A DNA stretch of 64,000 bases from Cyclobacterium lianum (GTDB taxonomy: Bacteria; Bacteroidota; Bacteroidia; Cytophagales; Cyclobacteriaceae): assembly GCF_900143075.1 (NCBI RefSeq), contig NZ_FRCY01000015.1, positions 1 through 64,000 of the forward strand. The letters run 5' to 3'. Positions within the stretch are counted from its first letter, which is position 1. Each line of letters starts with the position of its first letter. The notes beneath the pieces were generated by a model. It searched no databases. It saw nothing but the letters and a program-made list of their open reading frames with translations, and had not been told where the DNA came from. Made by a program: the position numbers and the translations under genes. Shown in pieces: positions 8,035-16,644 of the stretch.

Positions 8035-8643
8035 TTACAGGGTTTTTACCTTGATATCTTTCCAGGAAATTTTTAGTCCTCCACCGCTATGGATCTGCAG
8101 GGCGATCTGGCCCTCGCCGTCTCCTATCTTCTCATCGGTATAGTCGACCATTTCCACTCCATTTAACCAGGTGGTCACATGATCTCCCTGCACCCTGATC
8201 TTGATATCGTTCCATTCGCCGAATTTCAGGTTTTTGTCCTTCTCCGGATCAGGCTTGATCAGCCAGCCCCTGCCGTAAGATTCGTAGATCCCTCCGGTAT
8301 CATTGCCGGGAGGCGCCACTTCTACCTGCCATCCGGACACTTTGGTACCCTCAAAGGTGGATCGGAAAAATATGCCGCTATTTCCATCCTGATCTTGCTT
8401 GAATTGTGCTGTCAACTCAAAATCCTTGTAATTCTCCTCCGTGCCGAGATATCCGTATTCGGCATCAGGGCCACTTTCGGAGACCAGGATCCCATCTTCG
8501 ACATACCATTTCTCAGTTCCATATACGGTCCATCCCGACAGATCTTCCCCGTTGAAAAGTTCCTTTTCGTTTGAAGAAGTGCAGGACAATATCAATGCCA
8601 TGGCCAGCATCAATGCGCTGTTTTTTACGATTAATTTCATCAT
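8035..8643 (-). CDS. DUF1080 (3-keto-glycoside hydrolase-like) lipoprotein
   Basis: 202 residues with a lipoprotein signal (ILSCTSS, Cys21). The whole mature part is one DUF1080/LamG-like jelly roll: ELFNGEDLSGWTVYG at the start, ELTAQFKQDQDGNSGIFFRS, WQVEVAPPGNDTGGIYE, GEWNDIKIRVQGDHVTTWLNG and the closing GQIALQIHSGGGLKISWKDIKVK. Members of this family have been shown to cleave 3-keto-glycosides. It lies 31 bp behind a Tat-exported Gfo/Idh oxidoreductase on the same strand, which fits a periplasmic oxidise-and-cleave pathway for glycosides. The exact substrate cannot be read from sequence. Confidence 0.85.
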   Translation of the reverse strand: MMKLIVKNSALMLAMALILSCTSSNEKELFNGEDLSGWTVYGTEKWYVEDGILVSESGPDAEYGYLGTEENYKDFELTAQFKQDQDGNSGIFFRSTFEGTKVSGWQVEVAPPGNDTGGIYESYGRGWLIKPDPEKDKNLKFGEWNDIKIRVQGDHVTTWLNGVEMVDYTDEKIGDGEGQIALQIHSGGGLKISWKDIKVKTL

Positions 8644-8674
8644 TTGCTATGGGTTTTATTTATCTGTTTGAAGG

Positions 8675-10021
8675 TTAAACCAATTTCATGTTTACAGGAT
8701 CCCATTGGATAAATTTGTCCTGAAAATAGCTGTCATTGCACAGCAAAGCAGGTGCAGCGGCACGAAACGCAAAGACAGGATCCTCGGTCACCTGTCCGCC
8801 CTCGCGAATTGCCCGGAAGAAGTTTCCGAAATGATCGTAGTGCGCGCCTTTGTAGCCAGGCTCTACTTTATATACCATTTCATTGGGAGGCAGAATTCTC
8901 TTTCTGTCGGCTGCAGCCCCCCGCATCCTGGCCTGGGCCTCCATGAAAGGATCGTCGCTAGCGGTCTGCTGATTGGTCTTCACCACTACCTCATCCCATT
9001 TCACATCCATAGATCCCTTACTACCTACAATCTTCAGGTAGGTGGACCCGCTGGTACCGTCTACGAAGTTGCACCGCAGTGAGAGATTAAATCCGGGATG
9101 CTGCTCACTGTCTGGGTATTGAAACATGCCCAGCAATACGTCCGGTACTTCCCTTCCGTCCTTCCAGTATCTCAAGCCACCCATGGCTGAGATCTTGTCC
9201 GGACCCAGTGAATTGGTAATGAAATGTAAACTGGTAAACAAGTGTACAAACAAATCTCCCGACATGCCCGTACCGTAATCCAGGTAGTTTCTCCACCTGA
9301 AAAAACGCAGCGGATCGAAATCCCTACTCGTGGTATTGGAGATGTACCGCTTCCAATCGACGGTTTTTTCCGATGCATCATCAGGCACCAGGTACTGCCA
9401 TGCGCCCTCAGGGGAATGCCGCGCCCAGAATCCCTCAGCATAATTGATATCCCCTATCACACCGGCTGCCAGAAGCTCCTTTGCTTTTTCATTCCCTAAA
9501 CTGGAAATTCCCTGGCTGCCCACCACAAACACTTTTCCGGACTTCCTCCAGGCATCAATTACCTCTTTGCCTTCGCTCACATCATGTACCATCGGTTTTT
9601 CGCAGTAGACATGCTTGCCTGCATTGAGTGCATCCACGCTGATCTGTTTGTGCCAATGGTCAGGAGTCCCGATCAGCACGGCATCAATATCAGCTCTCTT
9701 GAGTATTTCCTTGTGGTCTTTGGTCAGAAATAAATGATTCCCCCACTTTTCTTTGGCCGATTCCAGGCGCCCGTCATACAGGTCGCACACAGCCGTAATC
9801 TGCACATTATCGTGCTCAAGAGCCGTATTCATGTCCTGTGTACCCATGATGCCGGCACCGATCAGCGCTATTTTCAGCTCCCTGTCTGCCGGCATGGGAT
9901 TCTCTCTTCGCATGGACTCAAATTCTCGTGCCTCCTGACGCGCAAAGGCTGCAGGCGCAAGCGCTGAGGCCGCCCCTGCCATACCCAGTCGTCTCAAAAA
10001 CTTCCGTCGGTTATTTTCCAT
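8675..10021 (-). CDS. Tat-exported Gfo/Idh/MocA-family oxidoreductase
   Basis: 448 residues. The N-terminus NRRKFLRRLGMAGAASALAPAAFA is a twin-arginine signal peptide, so the enzyme is folded with its NAD(P) cofactor and exported to the periplasm. The Rossmann fold follows (ALIGAGIMGTQDM), then the family's EKP motif (YCEKPMVHDVSEG) with the conserved Lys, and a C-terminal substrate domain containing WKRY-SNTTSRDFDPLRFFRWRNY. Exported members of this family act on sugars and often partner DUF1080 proteins, as here. First gene of a two-gene operon. Confidence 0.88.
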   Translation of the reverse strand: MENNRRKFLRRLGMAGAASALAPAAFARQEAREFESMRRENPMPADRELKIALIGAGIMGTQDMNTALEHDNVQITAVCDLYDGRLESAKEKWGNHLFLTKDHKEILKRADIDAVLIGTPDHWHKQISVDALNAGKHVYCEKPMVHDVSEGKEVIDAWRKSGKVFVVGSQGISSLGNEKAKELLAAGVIGDINYAEGFWARHSPEGAWQYLVPDDASEKTVDWKRYISNTTSRDFDPLRFFRWRNYLDYGTGMSGDLFVHLFTSLHFITNSLGPDKISAMGGLRYWKDGREVPDVLLGMFQYPDSEQHPGFNLSLRCNFVDGTSGSTYLKIVGSKGSMDVKWDEVVVKTNQQTASDDPFMEAQARMRGAAADRKRILPPNEMVYKVEPGYKGAHYDHFGNFFRAIREGGQVTEDPVFAFRAAAPALLCNDSYFQDKFIQWDPVNMKLV

Positions 10022-10154
10022 TTTTTATAGTTTGATCGAAACAGGCAATAAATATAACCAATTATTAAGACATATTTTTACTCAATAAAATAAACTTAAT
10101 AAATAATTTTGGCTATCTCAGCGGCAATCGACATTTATTGTACTCCTACACAAA

Positions 10155-10183
10155 AAAATCTCTTTCCGGTAGAAAGAGATTTT
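10155..10183 (-). terminator. strong hairpin, likely terminator
   Basis: A perfect 12-bp inverted repeat, AAAATCTCTTTC and GAAAGAGATTTT, with loop CGGTA. It lies 156 bp beyond the stop of the lipoprotein gene at 10339-10680 and just upstream of the Gfo/Idh gene; the A/T-rich stem ends serve as U-tract in either direction. The remaining bases between 10022 and 10338 contain no gene I can support. Confidence 0.7.
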
Positions 10184-10338
10184 CATCTTATAGTTAAGTT
10201 GGTTTAGCTTGTCTTTTTCAAGACTACTAGCCCAAAAACGGTGCCAGAGATGTGGATGATGCCTCCTTATATATGAGCGCGCTGTCGAGACAGCATGCTC
10301 AGAGCGCCAGCCGATGGGGCAATCCCATTGCCTGGCTA

Positions 10339-10680
10339 TTACCGGTTTGGCCGCTCCTGATTGGGCTGGTTCTGATATCGGTTGTTGTAATCCGGGTTAT
10401 TCGGATCCATGATCCGCTGCTGGGGCCATTGAGGAGCCAATTCCTTTTCCTCGAGACTTACAAGCTCATCGTTTTCGAAGGTAGCCAGCAGATAAAAACG
10501 CTCATCTTTATTGATCCGGTACACTTTTTTTTCATTGTTGAGCTGGCTGATGACCGCATCTTTGTTTTGCCGCAGAAATTTGCTTTCAGACATGCCCAAT
10601 TGGTAGGGAATCCTCGGCTGAAACAAAGTACAGGATCCCATTAAAAATATCAAACTCAAAATTCCCAGTTTTTTAATCAT
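10339..10680 (-). CDS. small lipoprotein of unknown function
   Basis: 113 residues with a lipoprotein signal peptide (LMGSCTLF, Cys17). The central 60 residues alternate charged and hydrophobic positions (KFLRQNKDAVISQLNNEKKVYRINKDERFYLLATFENDELV is the recognisable body, a fold resembling small SmpA/OmlA-type domains), and the last 30 residues are a Pro/Asn/Gln-rich disordered tail. No family assigned with certainty. It stands alone between SRP RNA on the right and a terminator hairpin on the left. Confidence 0.6.
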   Translation of the reverse strand: MIKKLGILSLIFLMGSCTLFQPRIPYQLGMSESKFLRQNKDAVISQLNNEKKVYRINKDERFYLLATFENDELVSLEEKELAPQWPQQRIMDPNNPDYNNRYQNQPNQERPNR

Positions 10681-10843
10681 TTTGCTCAGTTTTAATTAAA
10701 GAAATTTTATCCTTTTACTGCTCAGGTCACTGACCGGATTGTTTGGAAAGTAAATGCATCGACTACCCCGTGAAAACAACAATAATACTGCCAATAAATT
10801 TCCCCCTGATACCAAAGAGTTTGCTCTGCCCTATTTATTTTTC

Positions 10844-10874
10844 TTTGCAGATGAAGTTATTTTATTTACCTTTG
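10844..10874 (+). promoter_or_regulatory. canonical Bacteroidota promoter of SRP RNA
   Basis: TTTG at 10844-10847, exactly 19 nt, then TACCTTTG at 10867-10874 fits the phylum's TTTG-N19-TANNTTTG housekeeping promoter without mismatch. Transcription would start about 5-7 nt downstream, at the first bases of the SRP RNA. Confidence 0.9.
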
Positions 10875-10878
10875 TGGT

Positions 10879-10960
10879 GAGCGGCACGACCAGCTCCTGC
10901 TAAATCCCCCAGGTCCGGAAGGAAGCAAGGGTAGGCGGTTGTAGCGGTGCGATGCCGCTT
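10879..10960 (+). ncRNA. ffs: signal recognition particle RNA (small type)
   Basis: Contains the conserved SRP domain IV: CCAGCTCCTGCTAA on the 5' side, the GGTCCGGAAGGAAGCA apical loop region that binds Ffh, and GTAGGCGGTTGTAGCGG on the 3' side. The ends pair (GCGGCA 10881-10886 with TGCCGC 10953-10958), and a T-run from 10962 acts as terminator. Length of about 80-85 nt is the short form found in most Gram-negative bacteria. Preceded at the correct distance by a perfect promoter. Confidence 0.95.
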
Positions 10961-11171
10961 ATTTTTTTATCCTTTTCCCAATCGGATCCTGCTTTTAATT
11001 TATTTTGCATTAAATTTACCGGCAAACCAAGACTTAAATTATCGGACATGAGGCAAACGACAGCGGGGATGGTTTTTGAAAGTTGGGGAATACTACATTT
11101 TACATCTTCAAGAATCGCTCTGAATTACGCCTTTGCAGTCAATGCAACAACAAATAAACACCTATACACAC

Positions 11172-11828
11172 ATGAAATTCTTTATTGATACAGCGAATTT
11201 AGATGAAATAAAAGAAGCCTATGAATTGGGGGTATTGGACGGAGTGACGACCAACCCATCCCTGATGGCCAAAGAGGGCATCAGCGGAGAGGAGCGCGTC
11301 AATGCCCACTACAAAGCGATCTGTGACATAGTAGATGCAAACGTAAGCGCGGAAGTGATCGCTACGGACTTTGACGGCATGATCAGGGAAGGAAAAGCGC
11401 TGGCTAAAATCGATGATAAAATCGTGGTTAAGGTTCCCATGATCAGGGAAGGGATCAAGGCGATAAAGTATTTTTCAAGTGAGGGCATCCGGACAAACTG
11501 CACCCTGGTTTTTTCCGCCGGGCAGGCCATATTGGCGGCAAAGGCAGGAGCAAGTTACCTTTCTCCTTTTATCGGTCGCCTGGATGACATTTCTTTCGAT
11601 GGCCTGGACCTTATTGCACAGATCGTACACATTTACCAGAATTACGGATTCGAAACAGAAGTACTGGCAGCTTCTCTGCGCCATACGATGCACCTGGTCA
11701 AGTGTGCAGAGCTAGGTGCAGATGTGGTGACCTGTCCTTTAAAAGTCATTACCGGATTATTGAACCATCCACTTACCGATAAAGGGCTGGCACAATTTCT
11801 GGCAGACCATGCCAAAGCCAATAAATAA
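11172..11828 (+). CDS. fsa: fructose-6-phosphate aldolase / transaldolase-like
   Basis: 218 residues starting [16 protein letters not shown], the typical N-terminus of the small TalC/FSA subfamily; the frame is open 13 codons further upstream but conservation begins at this ATG. Signature segments: [13 protein letters not shown], the Schiff-base Lys87 in [28 protein letters not shown] and ASLRH. It either cleaves fructose-6-phosphate or acts as transaldolase in the pentose phosphate pathway; sequence does not separate these well. Cytosolic. A strong terminator follows. Confidence 0.88.
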   Translation: MKFFIDTANLDEIKEAYELGVLDGVTTNPSLMAKEGISGEERVNAHYKAICDIVDANVSAEVIATDFDGMIREGKALAKIDDKIVVKVPMIREGIKAIKYFSSEGIRTNCTLVFSAGQAILAAKAGASYLSPFIGRLDDISFDGLDLIAQIVHIYQNYGFETEVLAASLRHTMHLVKCAELGADVVTCPLKVITGLLNHPLTDKGLAQFLADHAKANK

Positions 11829-11837
11829 ACTGATCGG

Positions 11838-11865
11838 AGGGCAGGATAAGTACCTGCCCTTTTTT
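11838..11865 (+). terminator. rho-independent terminator
   Basis: AGGGCAGG, a 7-nt loop, CCTGCCCT and then a T-run, 10 bp after the aldolase stop codon. Confidence 0.9.
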
Positions 11866-11915
11866 GGCTGCCGTTTGTTCAATAGCTGCATATATTTCAA
11901 ACTAATCCACTGGCC

Positions 11916-12119
11916 ATGTATATCATTAAAGTAAAGGGTAAGGCCAAAATCCCGGACTACATCCAGATCAGAGACGAAAATTTTGTGCTGGTAGCCTATT
12001 TCAGGGCGGACCGTCCATTGAAAAACATGGAAAAGTTTGGCCTGGAAGGAAAAGAAGCGGCGTTGGAACAACTGATCAGGGAACTCCCCTTTGGTAAACT
12101 CAAAAAACTCAGCCTCTGA
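11916..12119 (+). CDS. small conserved protein upstream of ftsE
   Basis: 67 residues, MYIIKVKGKAKIPDYIQIRDENF... to KKLSL, predicted as a small mixed alpha/beta domain without signal peptide or membrane helix. Basic at both ends. I do not recognise a named family. It ends one base before the ftsE start codon, so it is co-transcribed and translated with it, and may be a structural or regulatory partner of that ATPase. Confidence 0.65.
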   Translation: MYIIKVKGKAKIPDYIQIRDENFVLVAYFRADRPLKNMEKFGLEGKEAALEQLIRELPFGKLKKLSL

Positions 12120-12120
12120 T

Positions 12121-12834
12121 ATGATTTTCTCCAACGAGCCTGTGGTCAAGGTGAGCAATGCCTGTATTTTTCAGGGCATCAATACTATCCTGAAAAATGT
12201 AAATTTTAATATTGAAAAGGATGAATTTGTTTTTTTAATCGGACGTACCGGTAGTGGCAAAAGTTCTCTGCTCAAAACCCTTTATGCGGACCTGCCATTG
12301 ATCATGGGCGAAGCCGAGGTGGCGGGGTACAGCATTTCAAGCATTAAGAAAAAAGAGATTCCTTTTCTCCGGCGCAAGCTGGGTATCGTTTTCCAGGATT
12401 TTCAATTGTTTCCCGATCGCAGCGTAGCAGAAAACCTCTACTTTGTACTACGTGCCACCGGCTGGAAGGACAAGATAAAAATGAAAAACCGGATGATTGA
12501 GGTATTGATGGGTGTGGGCCTGGGGGGAGCTGCCACCAAAATGCCGCATCAGCTTTCCGGTGGAGAACAGCAGCGTGTGGTGATCGCGCGGGCCCTGTTG
12601 AATGAGCCCTCTATTCTTTTGGCCGATGAGCCTACAGGAAATCTTGACCCTGATGTTTCAGATGGAATTTTCAAACTGTTCCAGGAAATCAACAAAAAAG
12701 GCACGGCTATTCTGATGGCCACCCATAACTACGAACTGCTTAAAAAATATCCATACCGCATTCTTAAATGCGAAAACGGACATGTATTGGATAGCAAAAC
12801 TGCGGATATTTCCCTCTCTGGTAGCGGCCTCTGA
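12121..12834 (+). CDS. ftsE: FtsE-like ABC ATP-binding protein
   Basis: 237 residues counted from ATG 12121, one base after the preceding small gene. ABC motifs: Walker A GRTGSGKSS (41-49), Q-loop VFQDFQLFPDRSVAENL, signature LSGGEQQR, Walker B ILLADEPTGNLDP, and H-loop ATHNYELL. The FQLFPDRSVAENLYFVLRATGW region is that of FtsE, the ATPase which with the membrane protein FtsX controls cell-wall hydrolases at the division site. No ftsX gene is adjacent, so it must be elsewhere in the genome or replaced. Other ABC roles cannot be excluded. Confidence 0.85.
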   Translation: MIFSNEPVVKVSNACIFQGINTILKNVNFNIEKDEFVFLIGRTGSGKSSLLKTLYADLPLIMGEAEVAGYSISSIKKKEIPFLRRKLGIVFQDFQLFPDRSVAENLYFVLRATGWKDKIKMKNRMIEVLMGVGLGGAATKMPHQLSGGEQQRVVIARALLNEPSILLADEPTGNLDPDVSDGIFKLFQEINKKGTAILMATHNYELLKKYPYRILKCENGHVLDSKTADISLSGSGL

Positions 12835-13011
12835 TCCGCACCGTTATGTACCGTAACTTATTTTCCCCTGTTTGCCTGCTCTGAGCATTTCACCATCGCC
12901 GGTAGCTTCCTGCGCTACCCTGCAAATCTATTCCTTCCACAAATATCCTTGTTTCCGGCAACTTTTGACCTCCCAATGGAGTAGTAAACAATAAGCAACC
13001 CAGATATACCG

Positions 13012-13197
13012 ATGGAAATTGAGCATTATTTTCAGTGCCCCTACTGCCTGGCCGAAATCTCCATGTTGTTGGATCCAAGTGTAGCGCAGCAAGAATATAT
13101 AGAGGATTGTGAAGTTTGCTGCAATCCGATACAGGTAGCTTATGGAATAGAAAATGGAGAACTTCACTGGTTTAATGCATCTGGCATAGAACAGTGA
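13012..13197 (+). CDS. CPXCG-motif cysteine-rich protein
   Basis: 61 residues with two Cys pairs, CPYC (Cys9, Cys12) and CEVC (Cys33, Cys36), spaced as in the CPXCG-type zinc-ribbon family. Very acidic elsewhere, and ends with a short non-conserved tail. The family has no established function; it probably folds around one zinc. The region 12835-13011 before it has no other feature. Confidence 0.8.
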   Translation: MEIEHYFQCPYCLAEISMLLDPSVAQQEYIEDCEVCCNPIQVAYGIENGELHWFNASGIEQ

Positions 13198-13266
13198 AAT
13201 TTTATTGAATTTAGCCTTGAAAATCCTGTTCTAGCCCTTATTTTAGGTGAAAAATCGGATAGGGAT

Positions 13267-13791
13267 ATGGTTAAAATTTTACGTTTTTTATTCATTTTTG
13301 TAAGTTTTTCACATTCCATTCAGCTCTATGCTCAGATCGAGGAAGAAATCAGAACAGCCGGACAGATTTACGCCTATGCGCAGTTGCACGGGGATCATGA
13401 GATCCTGCTGGATTTTACCTACCCCACGCTGATCGAAAAAGCAGGCGGAAGAGATGCCATGAAAAATATACTGAAGCAAATTCAGGAAACCAAAGAGAAA
13501 AAAGGGCAGCATCTGACCTCAGTAGAATTCGGAGAGCAGATCGAGGCCGTCACGGTTGCGGATGAAATCCATGCAATCGTACCCATCACCCTGGTCACCA
13601 AGGTACCGGGAGGCACCCTCACCAATACCAGCAACCTAATCGCCGTGGGTACCGAGAATCGCGGAAACTGGTACTTCATTGAAACCACTTCGCTGGAGGA
13701 AAGAAATATCAAAAAGGTTTTGCCCAATTGGGACCATAGCCTAACGCTTCCTTTTAAAAAACCCCCGGTATTTAAAGAGGACAAGCGCTAG
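13267..13791 (+). CDS. exported protein of unknown function
   Basis: 174 residues with a Sec signal peptide ending near QLYAQ (about residue 22). The mature protein starts with helices (AGQIYAYAQLHGDHEILLDFTYPTLIEKAGG) and then an NTF2/SnoaL-like alternation of strands (EAVTVADEIHAIVPITLVTKVPGG, NLIAVGTENRGNWYFIETT), which suggests a periplasmic small-molecule or peptide-binding fold. A TATTTTAG sequence about 20 bp upstream with CTTG 19 nt before it resembles a weak promoter. Function unknown. Confidence 0.65.
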   Translation: MVKILRFLFIFVSFSHSIQLYAQIEEEIRTAGQIYAYAQLHGDHEILLDFTYPTLIEKAGGRDAMKNILKQIQETKEKKGQHLTSVEFGEQIEAVTVADEIHAIVPITLVTKVPGGTLTNTSNLIAVGTENRGNWYFIETTSLEERNIKKVLPNWDHSLTLPFKKPPVFKEDKR

Positions 13792-13811
13792 TCCGGAACA
13801 GCTGATTCTTG

Positions 13812-14681
13812 CTACCGGTTCTTTCTTTTCTTTTCCATGTCGTCCCAGACGCTGTTGCTGACCGCTTTGAGTCCATTAAACTGACCTGCACCCTGCAGCC
13901 ACTCCCCACCGTCAATGGTGATGATCTCCCCATTGACATATGAGGCATACGGAGAAATCAGGTAGGCAGCCAGGTTGGCCAGCTCCTGGTGCTCACCTAC
14001 ACGTCCCAGAGGCACGCGCCTGGCAGGGTCAAACTGCGCTGCAAACTCGCCGGGCAAAAGCCTCTCCCAGGCACCCTCAGTGGGAAATGGTCCCGGGGCA
14101 ATGGCATTGCTCCGAATCCCATAGGAAGCCCATTCTACGGCCAGGGATCTGGTCATGGCCAGCACGCCGGCCTTTGCCGCCGCACTAGGCACCACATAGG
14201 CGGAGCCGGTAAAAGCATAGGTGGTCAGGATATTCAGGAACACTCCAGCCTGTTTCTTTTCTATCCAATCTTTTCCCGCAGCAAGGGTCACATTCGCAGT
14301 TCCTTTTAGTACGATGTCCAGGATAGTGTGAAAGGCATTTGCGGAAAGCCTCTCGGTAGGGGAAATAAAATTGGCAGCGGCATTGTTGACGACCACGTCA
14401 ATATTCCCATAATGCTGCCTGCCCGTTTCGAACATCTGTTCCACCTGACCGGTATCTCTGATATCACAGGACAGGGGCAGTACTTCTCCCCCTGTCTGTT
14501 CCCTCAACTCTGCTGCTGCCCGTTCCAGAACGTCCATCTTCCGGCTGCTGATGAGCAGCTTTGCCCCCAAACTCAAAAAATATCTGGCCATAGATTTACC
14601 AAGTCCGGTACCTCCCCCCGTCAGGAGCACCACCTGGTCTTTGAGCGCATCGGGTACAAGCATTCCTTGATTTGATTTCAT
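13812..14681 (-). CDS. SDR oxidoreductase, 2,4-dienoyl-CoA-reductase-like
   Basis: 289 residues. Cofactor motif TGGGTGLGKS (21-30) and VVNNAAANF are typical of classical SDRs. The usual YxxxK active site is replaced by Ser166-x3-Lys170 in VVPSAAAKAG, the arrangement seen in the 2,4-dienoyl-CoA reductase (DECR) subfamily, where Tyr comes from another position; Tyr162 lies nearby. The IAPGPFPTEGAWERLLPG segment also matches DECR proteins. It probably reduces unsaturated acyl-CoA with NADPH during fatty-acid oxidation. Stands alone, convergent with the preceding gene (20 bp apart). Confidence 0.8.
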   Translation of the reverse strand: MKSNQGMLVPDALKDQVVLLTGGGTGLGKSMARYFLSLGAKLLISSRKMDVLERAAAELREQTGGEVLPLSCDIRDTGQVEQMFETGRQHYGNIDVVVNNAAANFISPTERLSANAFHTILDIVLKGTANVTLAAGKDWIEKKQAGVFLNILTTYAFTGSAYVVPSAAAKAGVLAMTRSLAVEWASYGIRSNAIAPGPFPTEGAWERLLPGEFAAQFDPARRVPLGRVGEHQELANLAAYLISPYASYVNGEIITIDGGEWLQGAGQFNGLKAVSNSVWDDMEKKRKNR

Positions 14682-15083
14682 TTATTGACAATTAGTTAAA
14701 GACCGTCAGATGTCCGCCCGGATGATACCCGGTCGATGGACAATATGTAACGATTAAACCTATCTTTTCACTGTATATTTGAGGATGATATTAATCGTAC
14801 AATATCCATAAGATTTCGGTGTACCTGTCAAATTTTCCTTAAAATAGCTAAATTTGTGGGCATTAAAATGATATGCCGCTCGTTTATTTATCTTTGCAGC
14901 AGAGTATGGTGCCGAGAACACAACACAAGATTGAGGTGTGCTTTTAAAAAGTGTCTGTCTCAGGCAGGCAGGGCACAGTATGGGATGATTGCCCAACCCA
15001 GTATATGTTTCTGACTATCAAGGCCTTCATACCGGCATAGAGACCGGGGCAGATTATGCCTTTAAAATACAAAACATTAACAG
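14682..15083. promoter_or_regulatory. intergenic region with a possible -7 element (14889-14896, +)
   Basis: No gene in these 402 bases. TATCTTTG at 14889-14896 fits the TANNTTTG -7 consensus for the lipoprotein gene at 15084, but no TTTG stands 19 nt upstream, and the resulting leader would be about 180 nt. A 78-codon open frame on the minus strand (14760-14996) has no family resemblance. Confidence 0.35.
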
Positions 15084-15890
15084 ATGAAGTCTTTTCTCAG
15101 GTTCAGTTTTTGCTTTCTTTTTCTTTCCTGTAATCTGGATGTAAACCGGGAATTGCAGATCGATCAGTCGTATGAGGGGGAGGAGGCTTATTGGGTTTCA
15201 AAATCCCTGGATGAGCACCTGCACCTGGCTTTTTACGAACCGGGTGCTTACAAAAAAAAGTCATTCACAGATAGTCTTCCGGGATGTCCGGTGGTTTCCT
15301 TTTCGGAAGATTCCCTGAGCATTACCCTTGATTATGATCAAAGCAATTGTGAAGATACCGGTTTACCAGACATAGAAGGGTCCATTCTGCTGCAATACAG
15401 CCTGCCGTCACCCGGCAGCACGGACACCGTCCACATGGTCTTTCAGGATTTCCGGCAAAGCCAGACTAGCTTTAACGGAACCCGTCGTTTTCGCGTTGCT
15501 CAAAAACGGATCGACAATAAATTGATGGTAGAATTTACGGATTCGCTGTTGCTGAAAAACAACCTTGGTTCAAGCACCCGGCTGAAGCCCCGGTTGGAAC
15601 ACCAGGTCAACTATGAATCTGGAATGGTATCGCAAATAAACACCAGGGGGGCCATGGGTGGCAGAAACTGGAGTGGTAACGAGATCAGTGTAGACCTGAC
15701 CAAAACCCTGGGGGCCGAATGTCTGGCCAGTTTTATTTTCAGACCGTCTACCGGCATTGAAACCTGGACAGTGTTGCGGACGGGAGCACAAGCCGTTGAC
15801 CATGAGTTAGTTTATTCCAAAACCGGCGTTTGTGACACCAAAACTACCATTCGGCTGGCGGAAGGAGTCGTGATGGAGAAAAAACCCTGA
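15084..15890 (+). CDS. lipoprotein of unknown function
   Basis: 268 residues with a lipoprotein signal peptide (FLFLSCNLD, Cys16). The mature part is rich in beta-strand pattern and Ser/Thr and contains about five Cys, among them pairs around LPGCPVVSF and QSNCEDTG that could form disulfides in the periplasm. The RGAMGGRNWSGNEISVDLTK and LGAECLASFIFRPSTGIETW segments resemble the repeating C-terminal half of Bacteroidota surface lipoproteins, but I cannot name a family. Convergent with the response regulator gene, 7 bp apart. Confidence 0.6.
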   Translation: MKSFLRFSFCFLFLSCNLDVNRELQIDQSYEGEEAYWVSKSLDEHLHLAFYEPGAYKKKSFTDSLPGCPVVSFSEDSLSITLDYDQSNCEDTGLPDIEGSILLQYSLPSPGSTDTVHMVFQDFRQSQTSFNGTRRFRVAQKRIDNKLMVEFTDSLLLKNNLGSSTRLKPRLEHQVNYESGMVSQINTRGAMGGRNWSGNEISVDLTKTLGAECLASFIFRPSTGIETWTVLRTGAQAVDHELVYSKTGVCDTKTTIRLAEGVVMEKKP

Positions 15891-15897
15891 TAATGCA

Positions 15898-16644
15898 TTA
15901 GGGCGCCCGCAGTGCTTTAAGCAGGGCTTCTTTTTTTCGGGTAGACACCTCTATCTGTGACCCATTGTCCAAAACCAGGGTTCCACCCTTACCTTTTCGA
16001 AATTGTCTGACCTTTGACAGGTTGACCAGATGGCTGTTGTGCACCCGGAAAAAGCCCAGGCTATGTAACATCAGCTCAAATTCCTTCAGGGTTTTCGCTA
16101 CCGTCACTTTTTGTTTGTTTTGGAAGTGAATAACAGTATAATTCACGTCGGCCTGTAAATGGCTGATTTCGTCCGGATCCACAAAATTCAAGCCTTCCTG
16201 GGTGGGAATAGGAATTCGCTTTTTTGGGCCATAAAGCAGATCCGGCCCATCATTATTTCTGGTCCCTCCGAAGGGTTCCTTTGCCCTTTTAGCCCTGATC
16301 CTTTCCAGGCTTAGCAGGAGTTCATCGGGATCTATAGGCTTTAACAGGTAATCCACCGCATTTGCTTTGATTGCTTCTATAGCATACTTTTCATGCGCAG
16401 TAGTAAATACCAGCTCAAAAGGCCAGTCCGCTCTGCTTCCTAACCAGGTAAAAATAAGCTGGTCGTCCAATTCTATGTCCATGAAAACAACATCGGGCAA
16501 CTCGCCTTTCAGGACCCTGTCCAGGTTATCGGTATTTGCATAGGAACCCAGGACCTTTACTTGCCCTCCGGCATATACATCAAGGAGCGTTACCAAGCGA
16601 CTCCTGCAGTGATCTTCATCGTCAATGATTATTGCCTTCAGCAT
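15898..16644 (-). CDS. LytTR-family response regulator
   Basis: 248 residues: receiver domain 1-120 with acidic pocket (IIDDED) and phospho-acceptor Asp56 in VVFMDIEL, conserved Lys in YLLKPID, a 30-residue linker, then a LytTR DNA-binding domain (IPIPTQEGLNFVDPDEISHLQ, NYTVIHF, VTVAKTLKEFE, FFRVHNSHLVNLSKVR) at about 145-245. It binds direct repeats at promoters after phosphorylation. Its start overlaps the end of the sensor kinase gene by 7 bp, so the two form one unit. Confidence 0.93.
   Translation of the reverse strand: MLKAIIIDDEDHCRSRLVTLLDVYAGGQVKVLGSYANTDNLDRVLKGELPDVVFMDIELDDQLIFTWLGSRADWPFELVFTTAHEKYAIEAIKANAVDYLLKPIDPDELLLSLERIRAKRAKEPFGGTRNNDGPDLLYGPKKRIPIPTQEGLNFVDPDEISHLQADVNYTVIHFQNKQKVTVAKTLKEFELMLHSLGFFRVHNSHLVNLSKVRQFRKGKGGTLVLDNGSQIEVSTRKKEALLKALRAP

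Noticed and set aside
10239-10340. GAGCGCGCTGTCGAGACAGCATGCTCAGAGCGC stem-like sequence as an RNA gene
   Set aside because: It lies next to the end of a lipoprotein gene without promoter or terminator of its own; the pairing is imperfect.
14760-14996. 78-codon minus-strand open frame between the SDR and lipoprotein genes
   Set aside because: No family resemblance, unusual composition, and it overlaps the presumed promoter of the lipoprotein gene.
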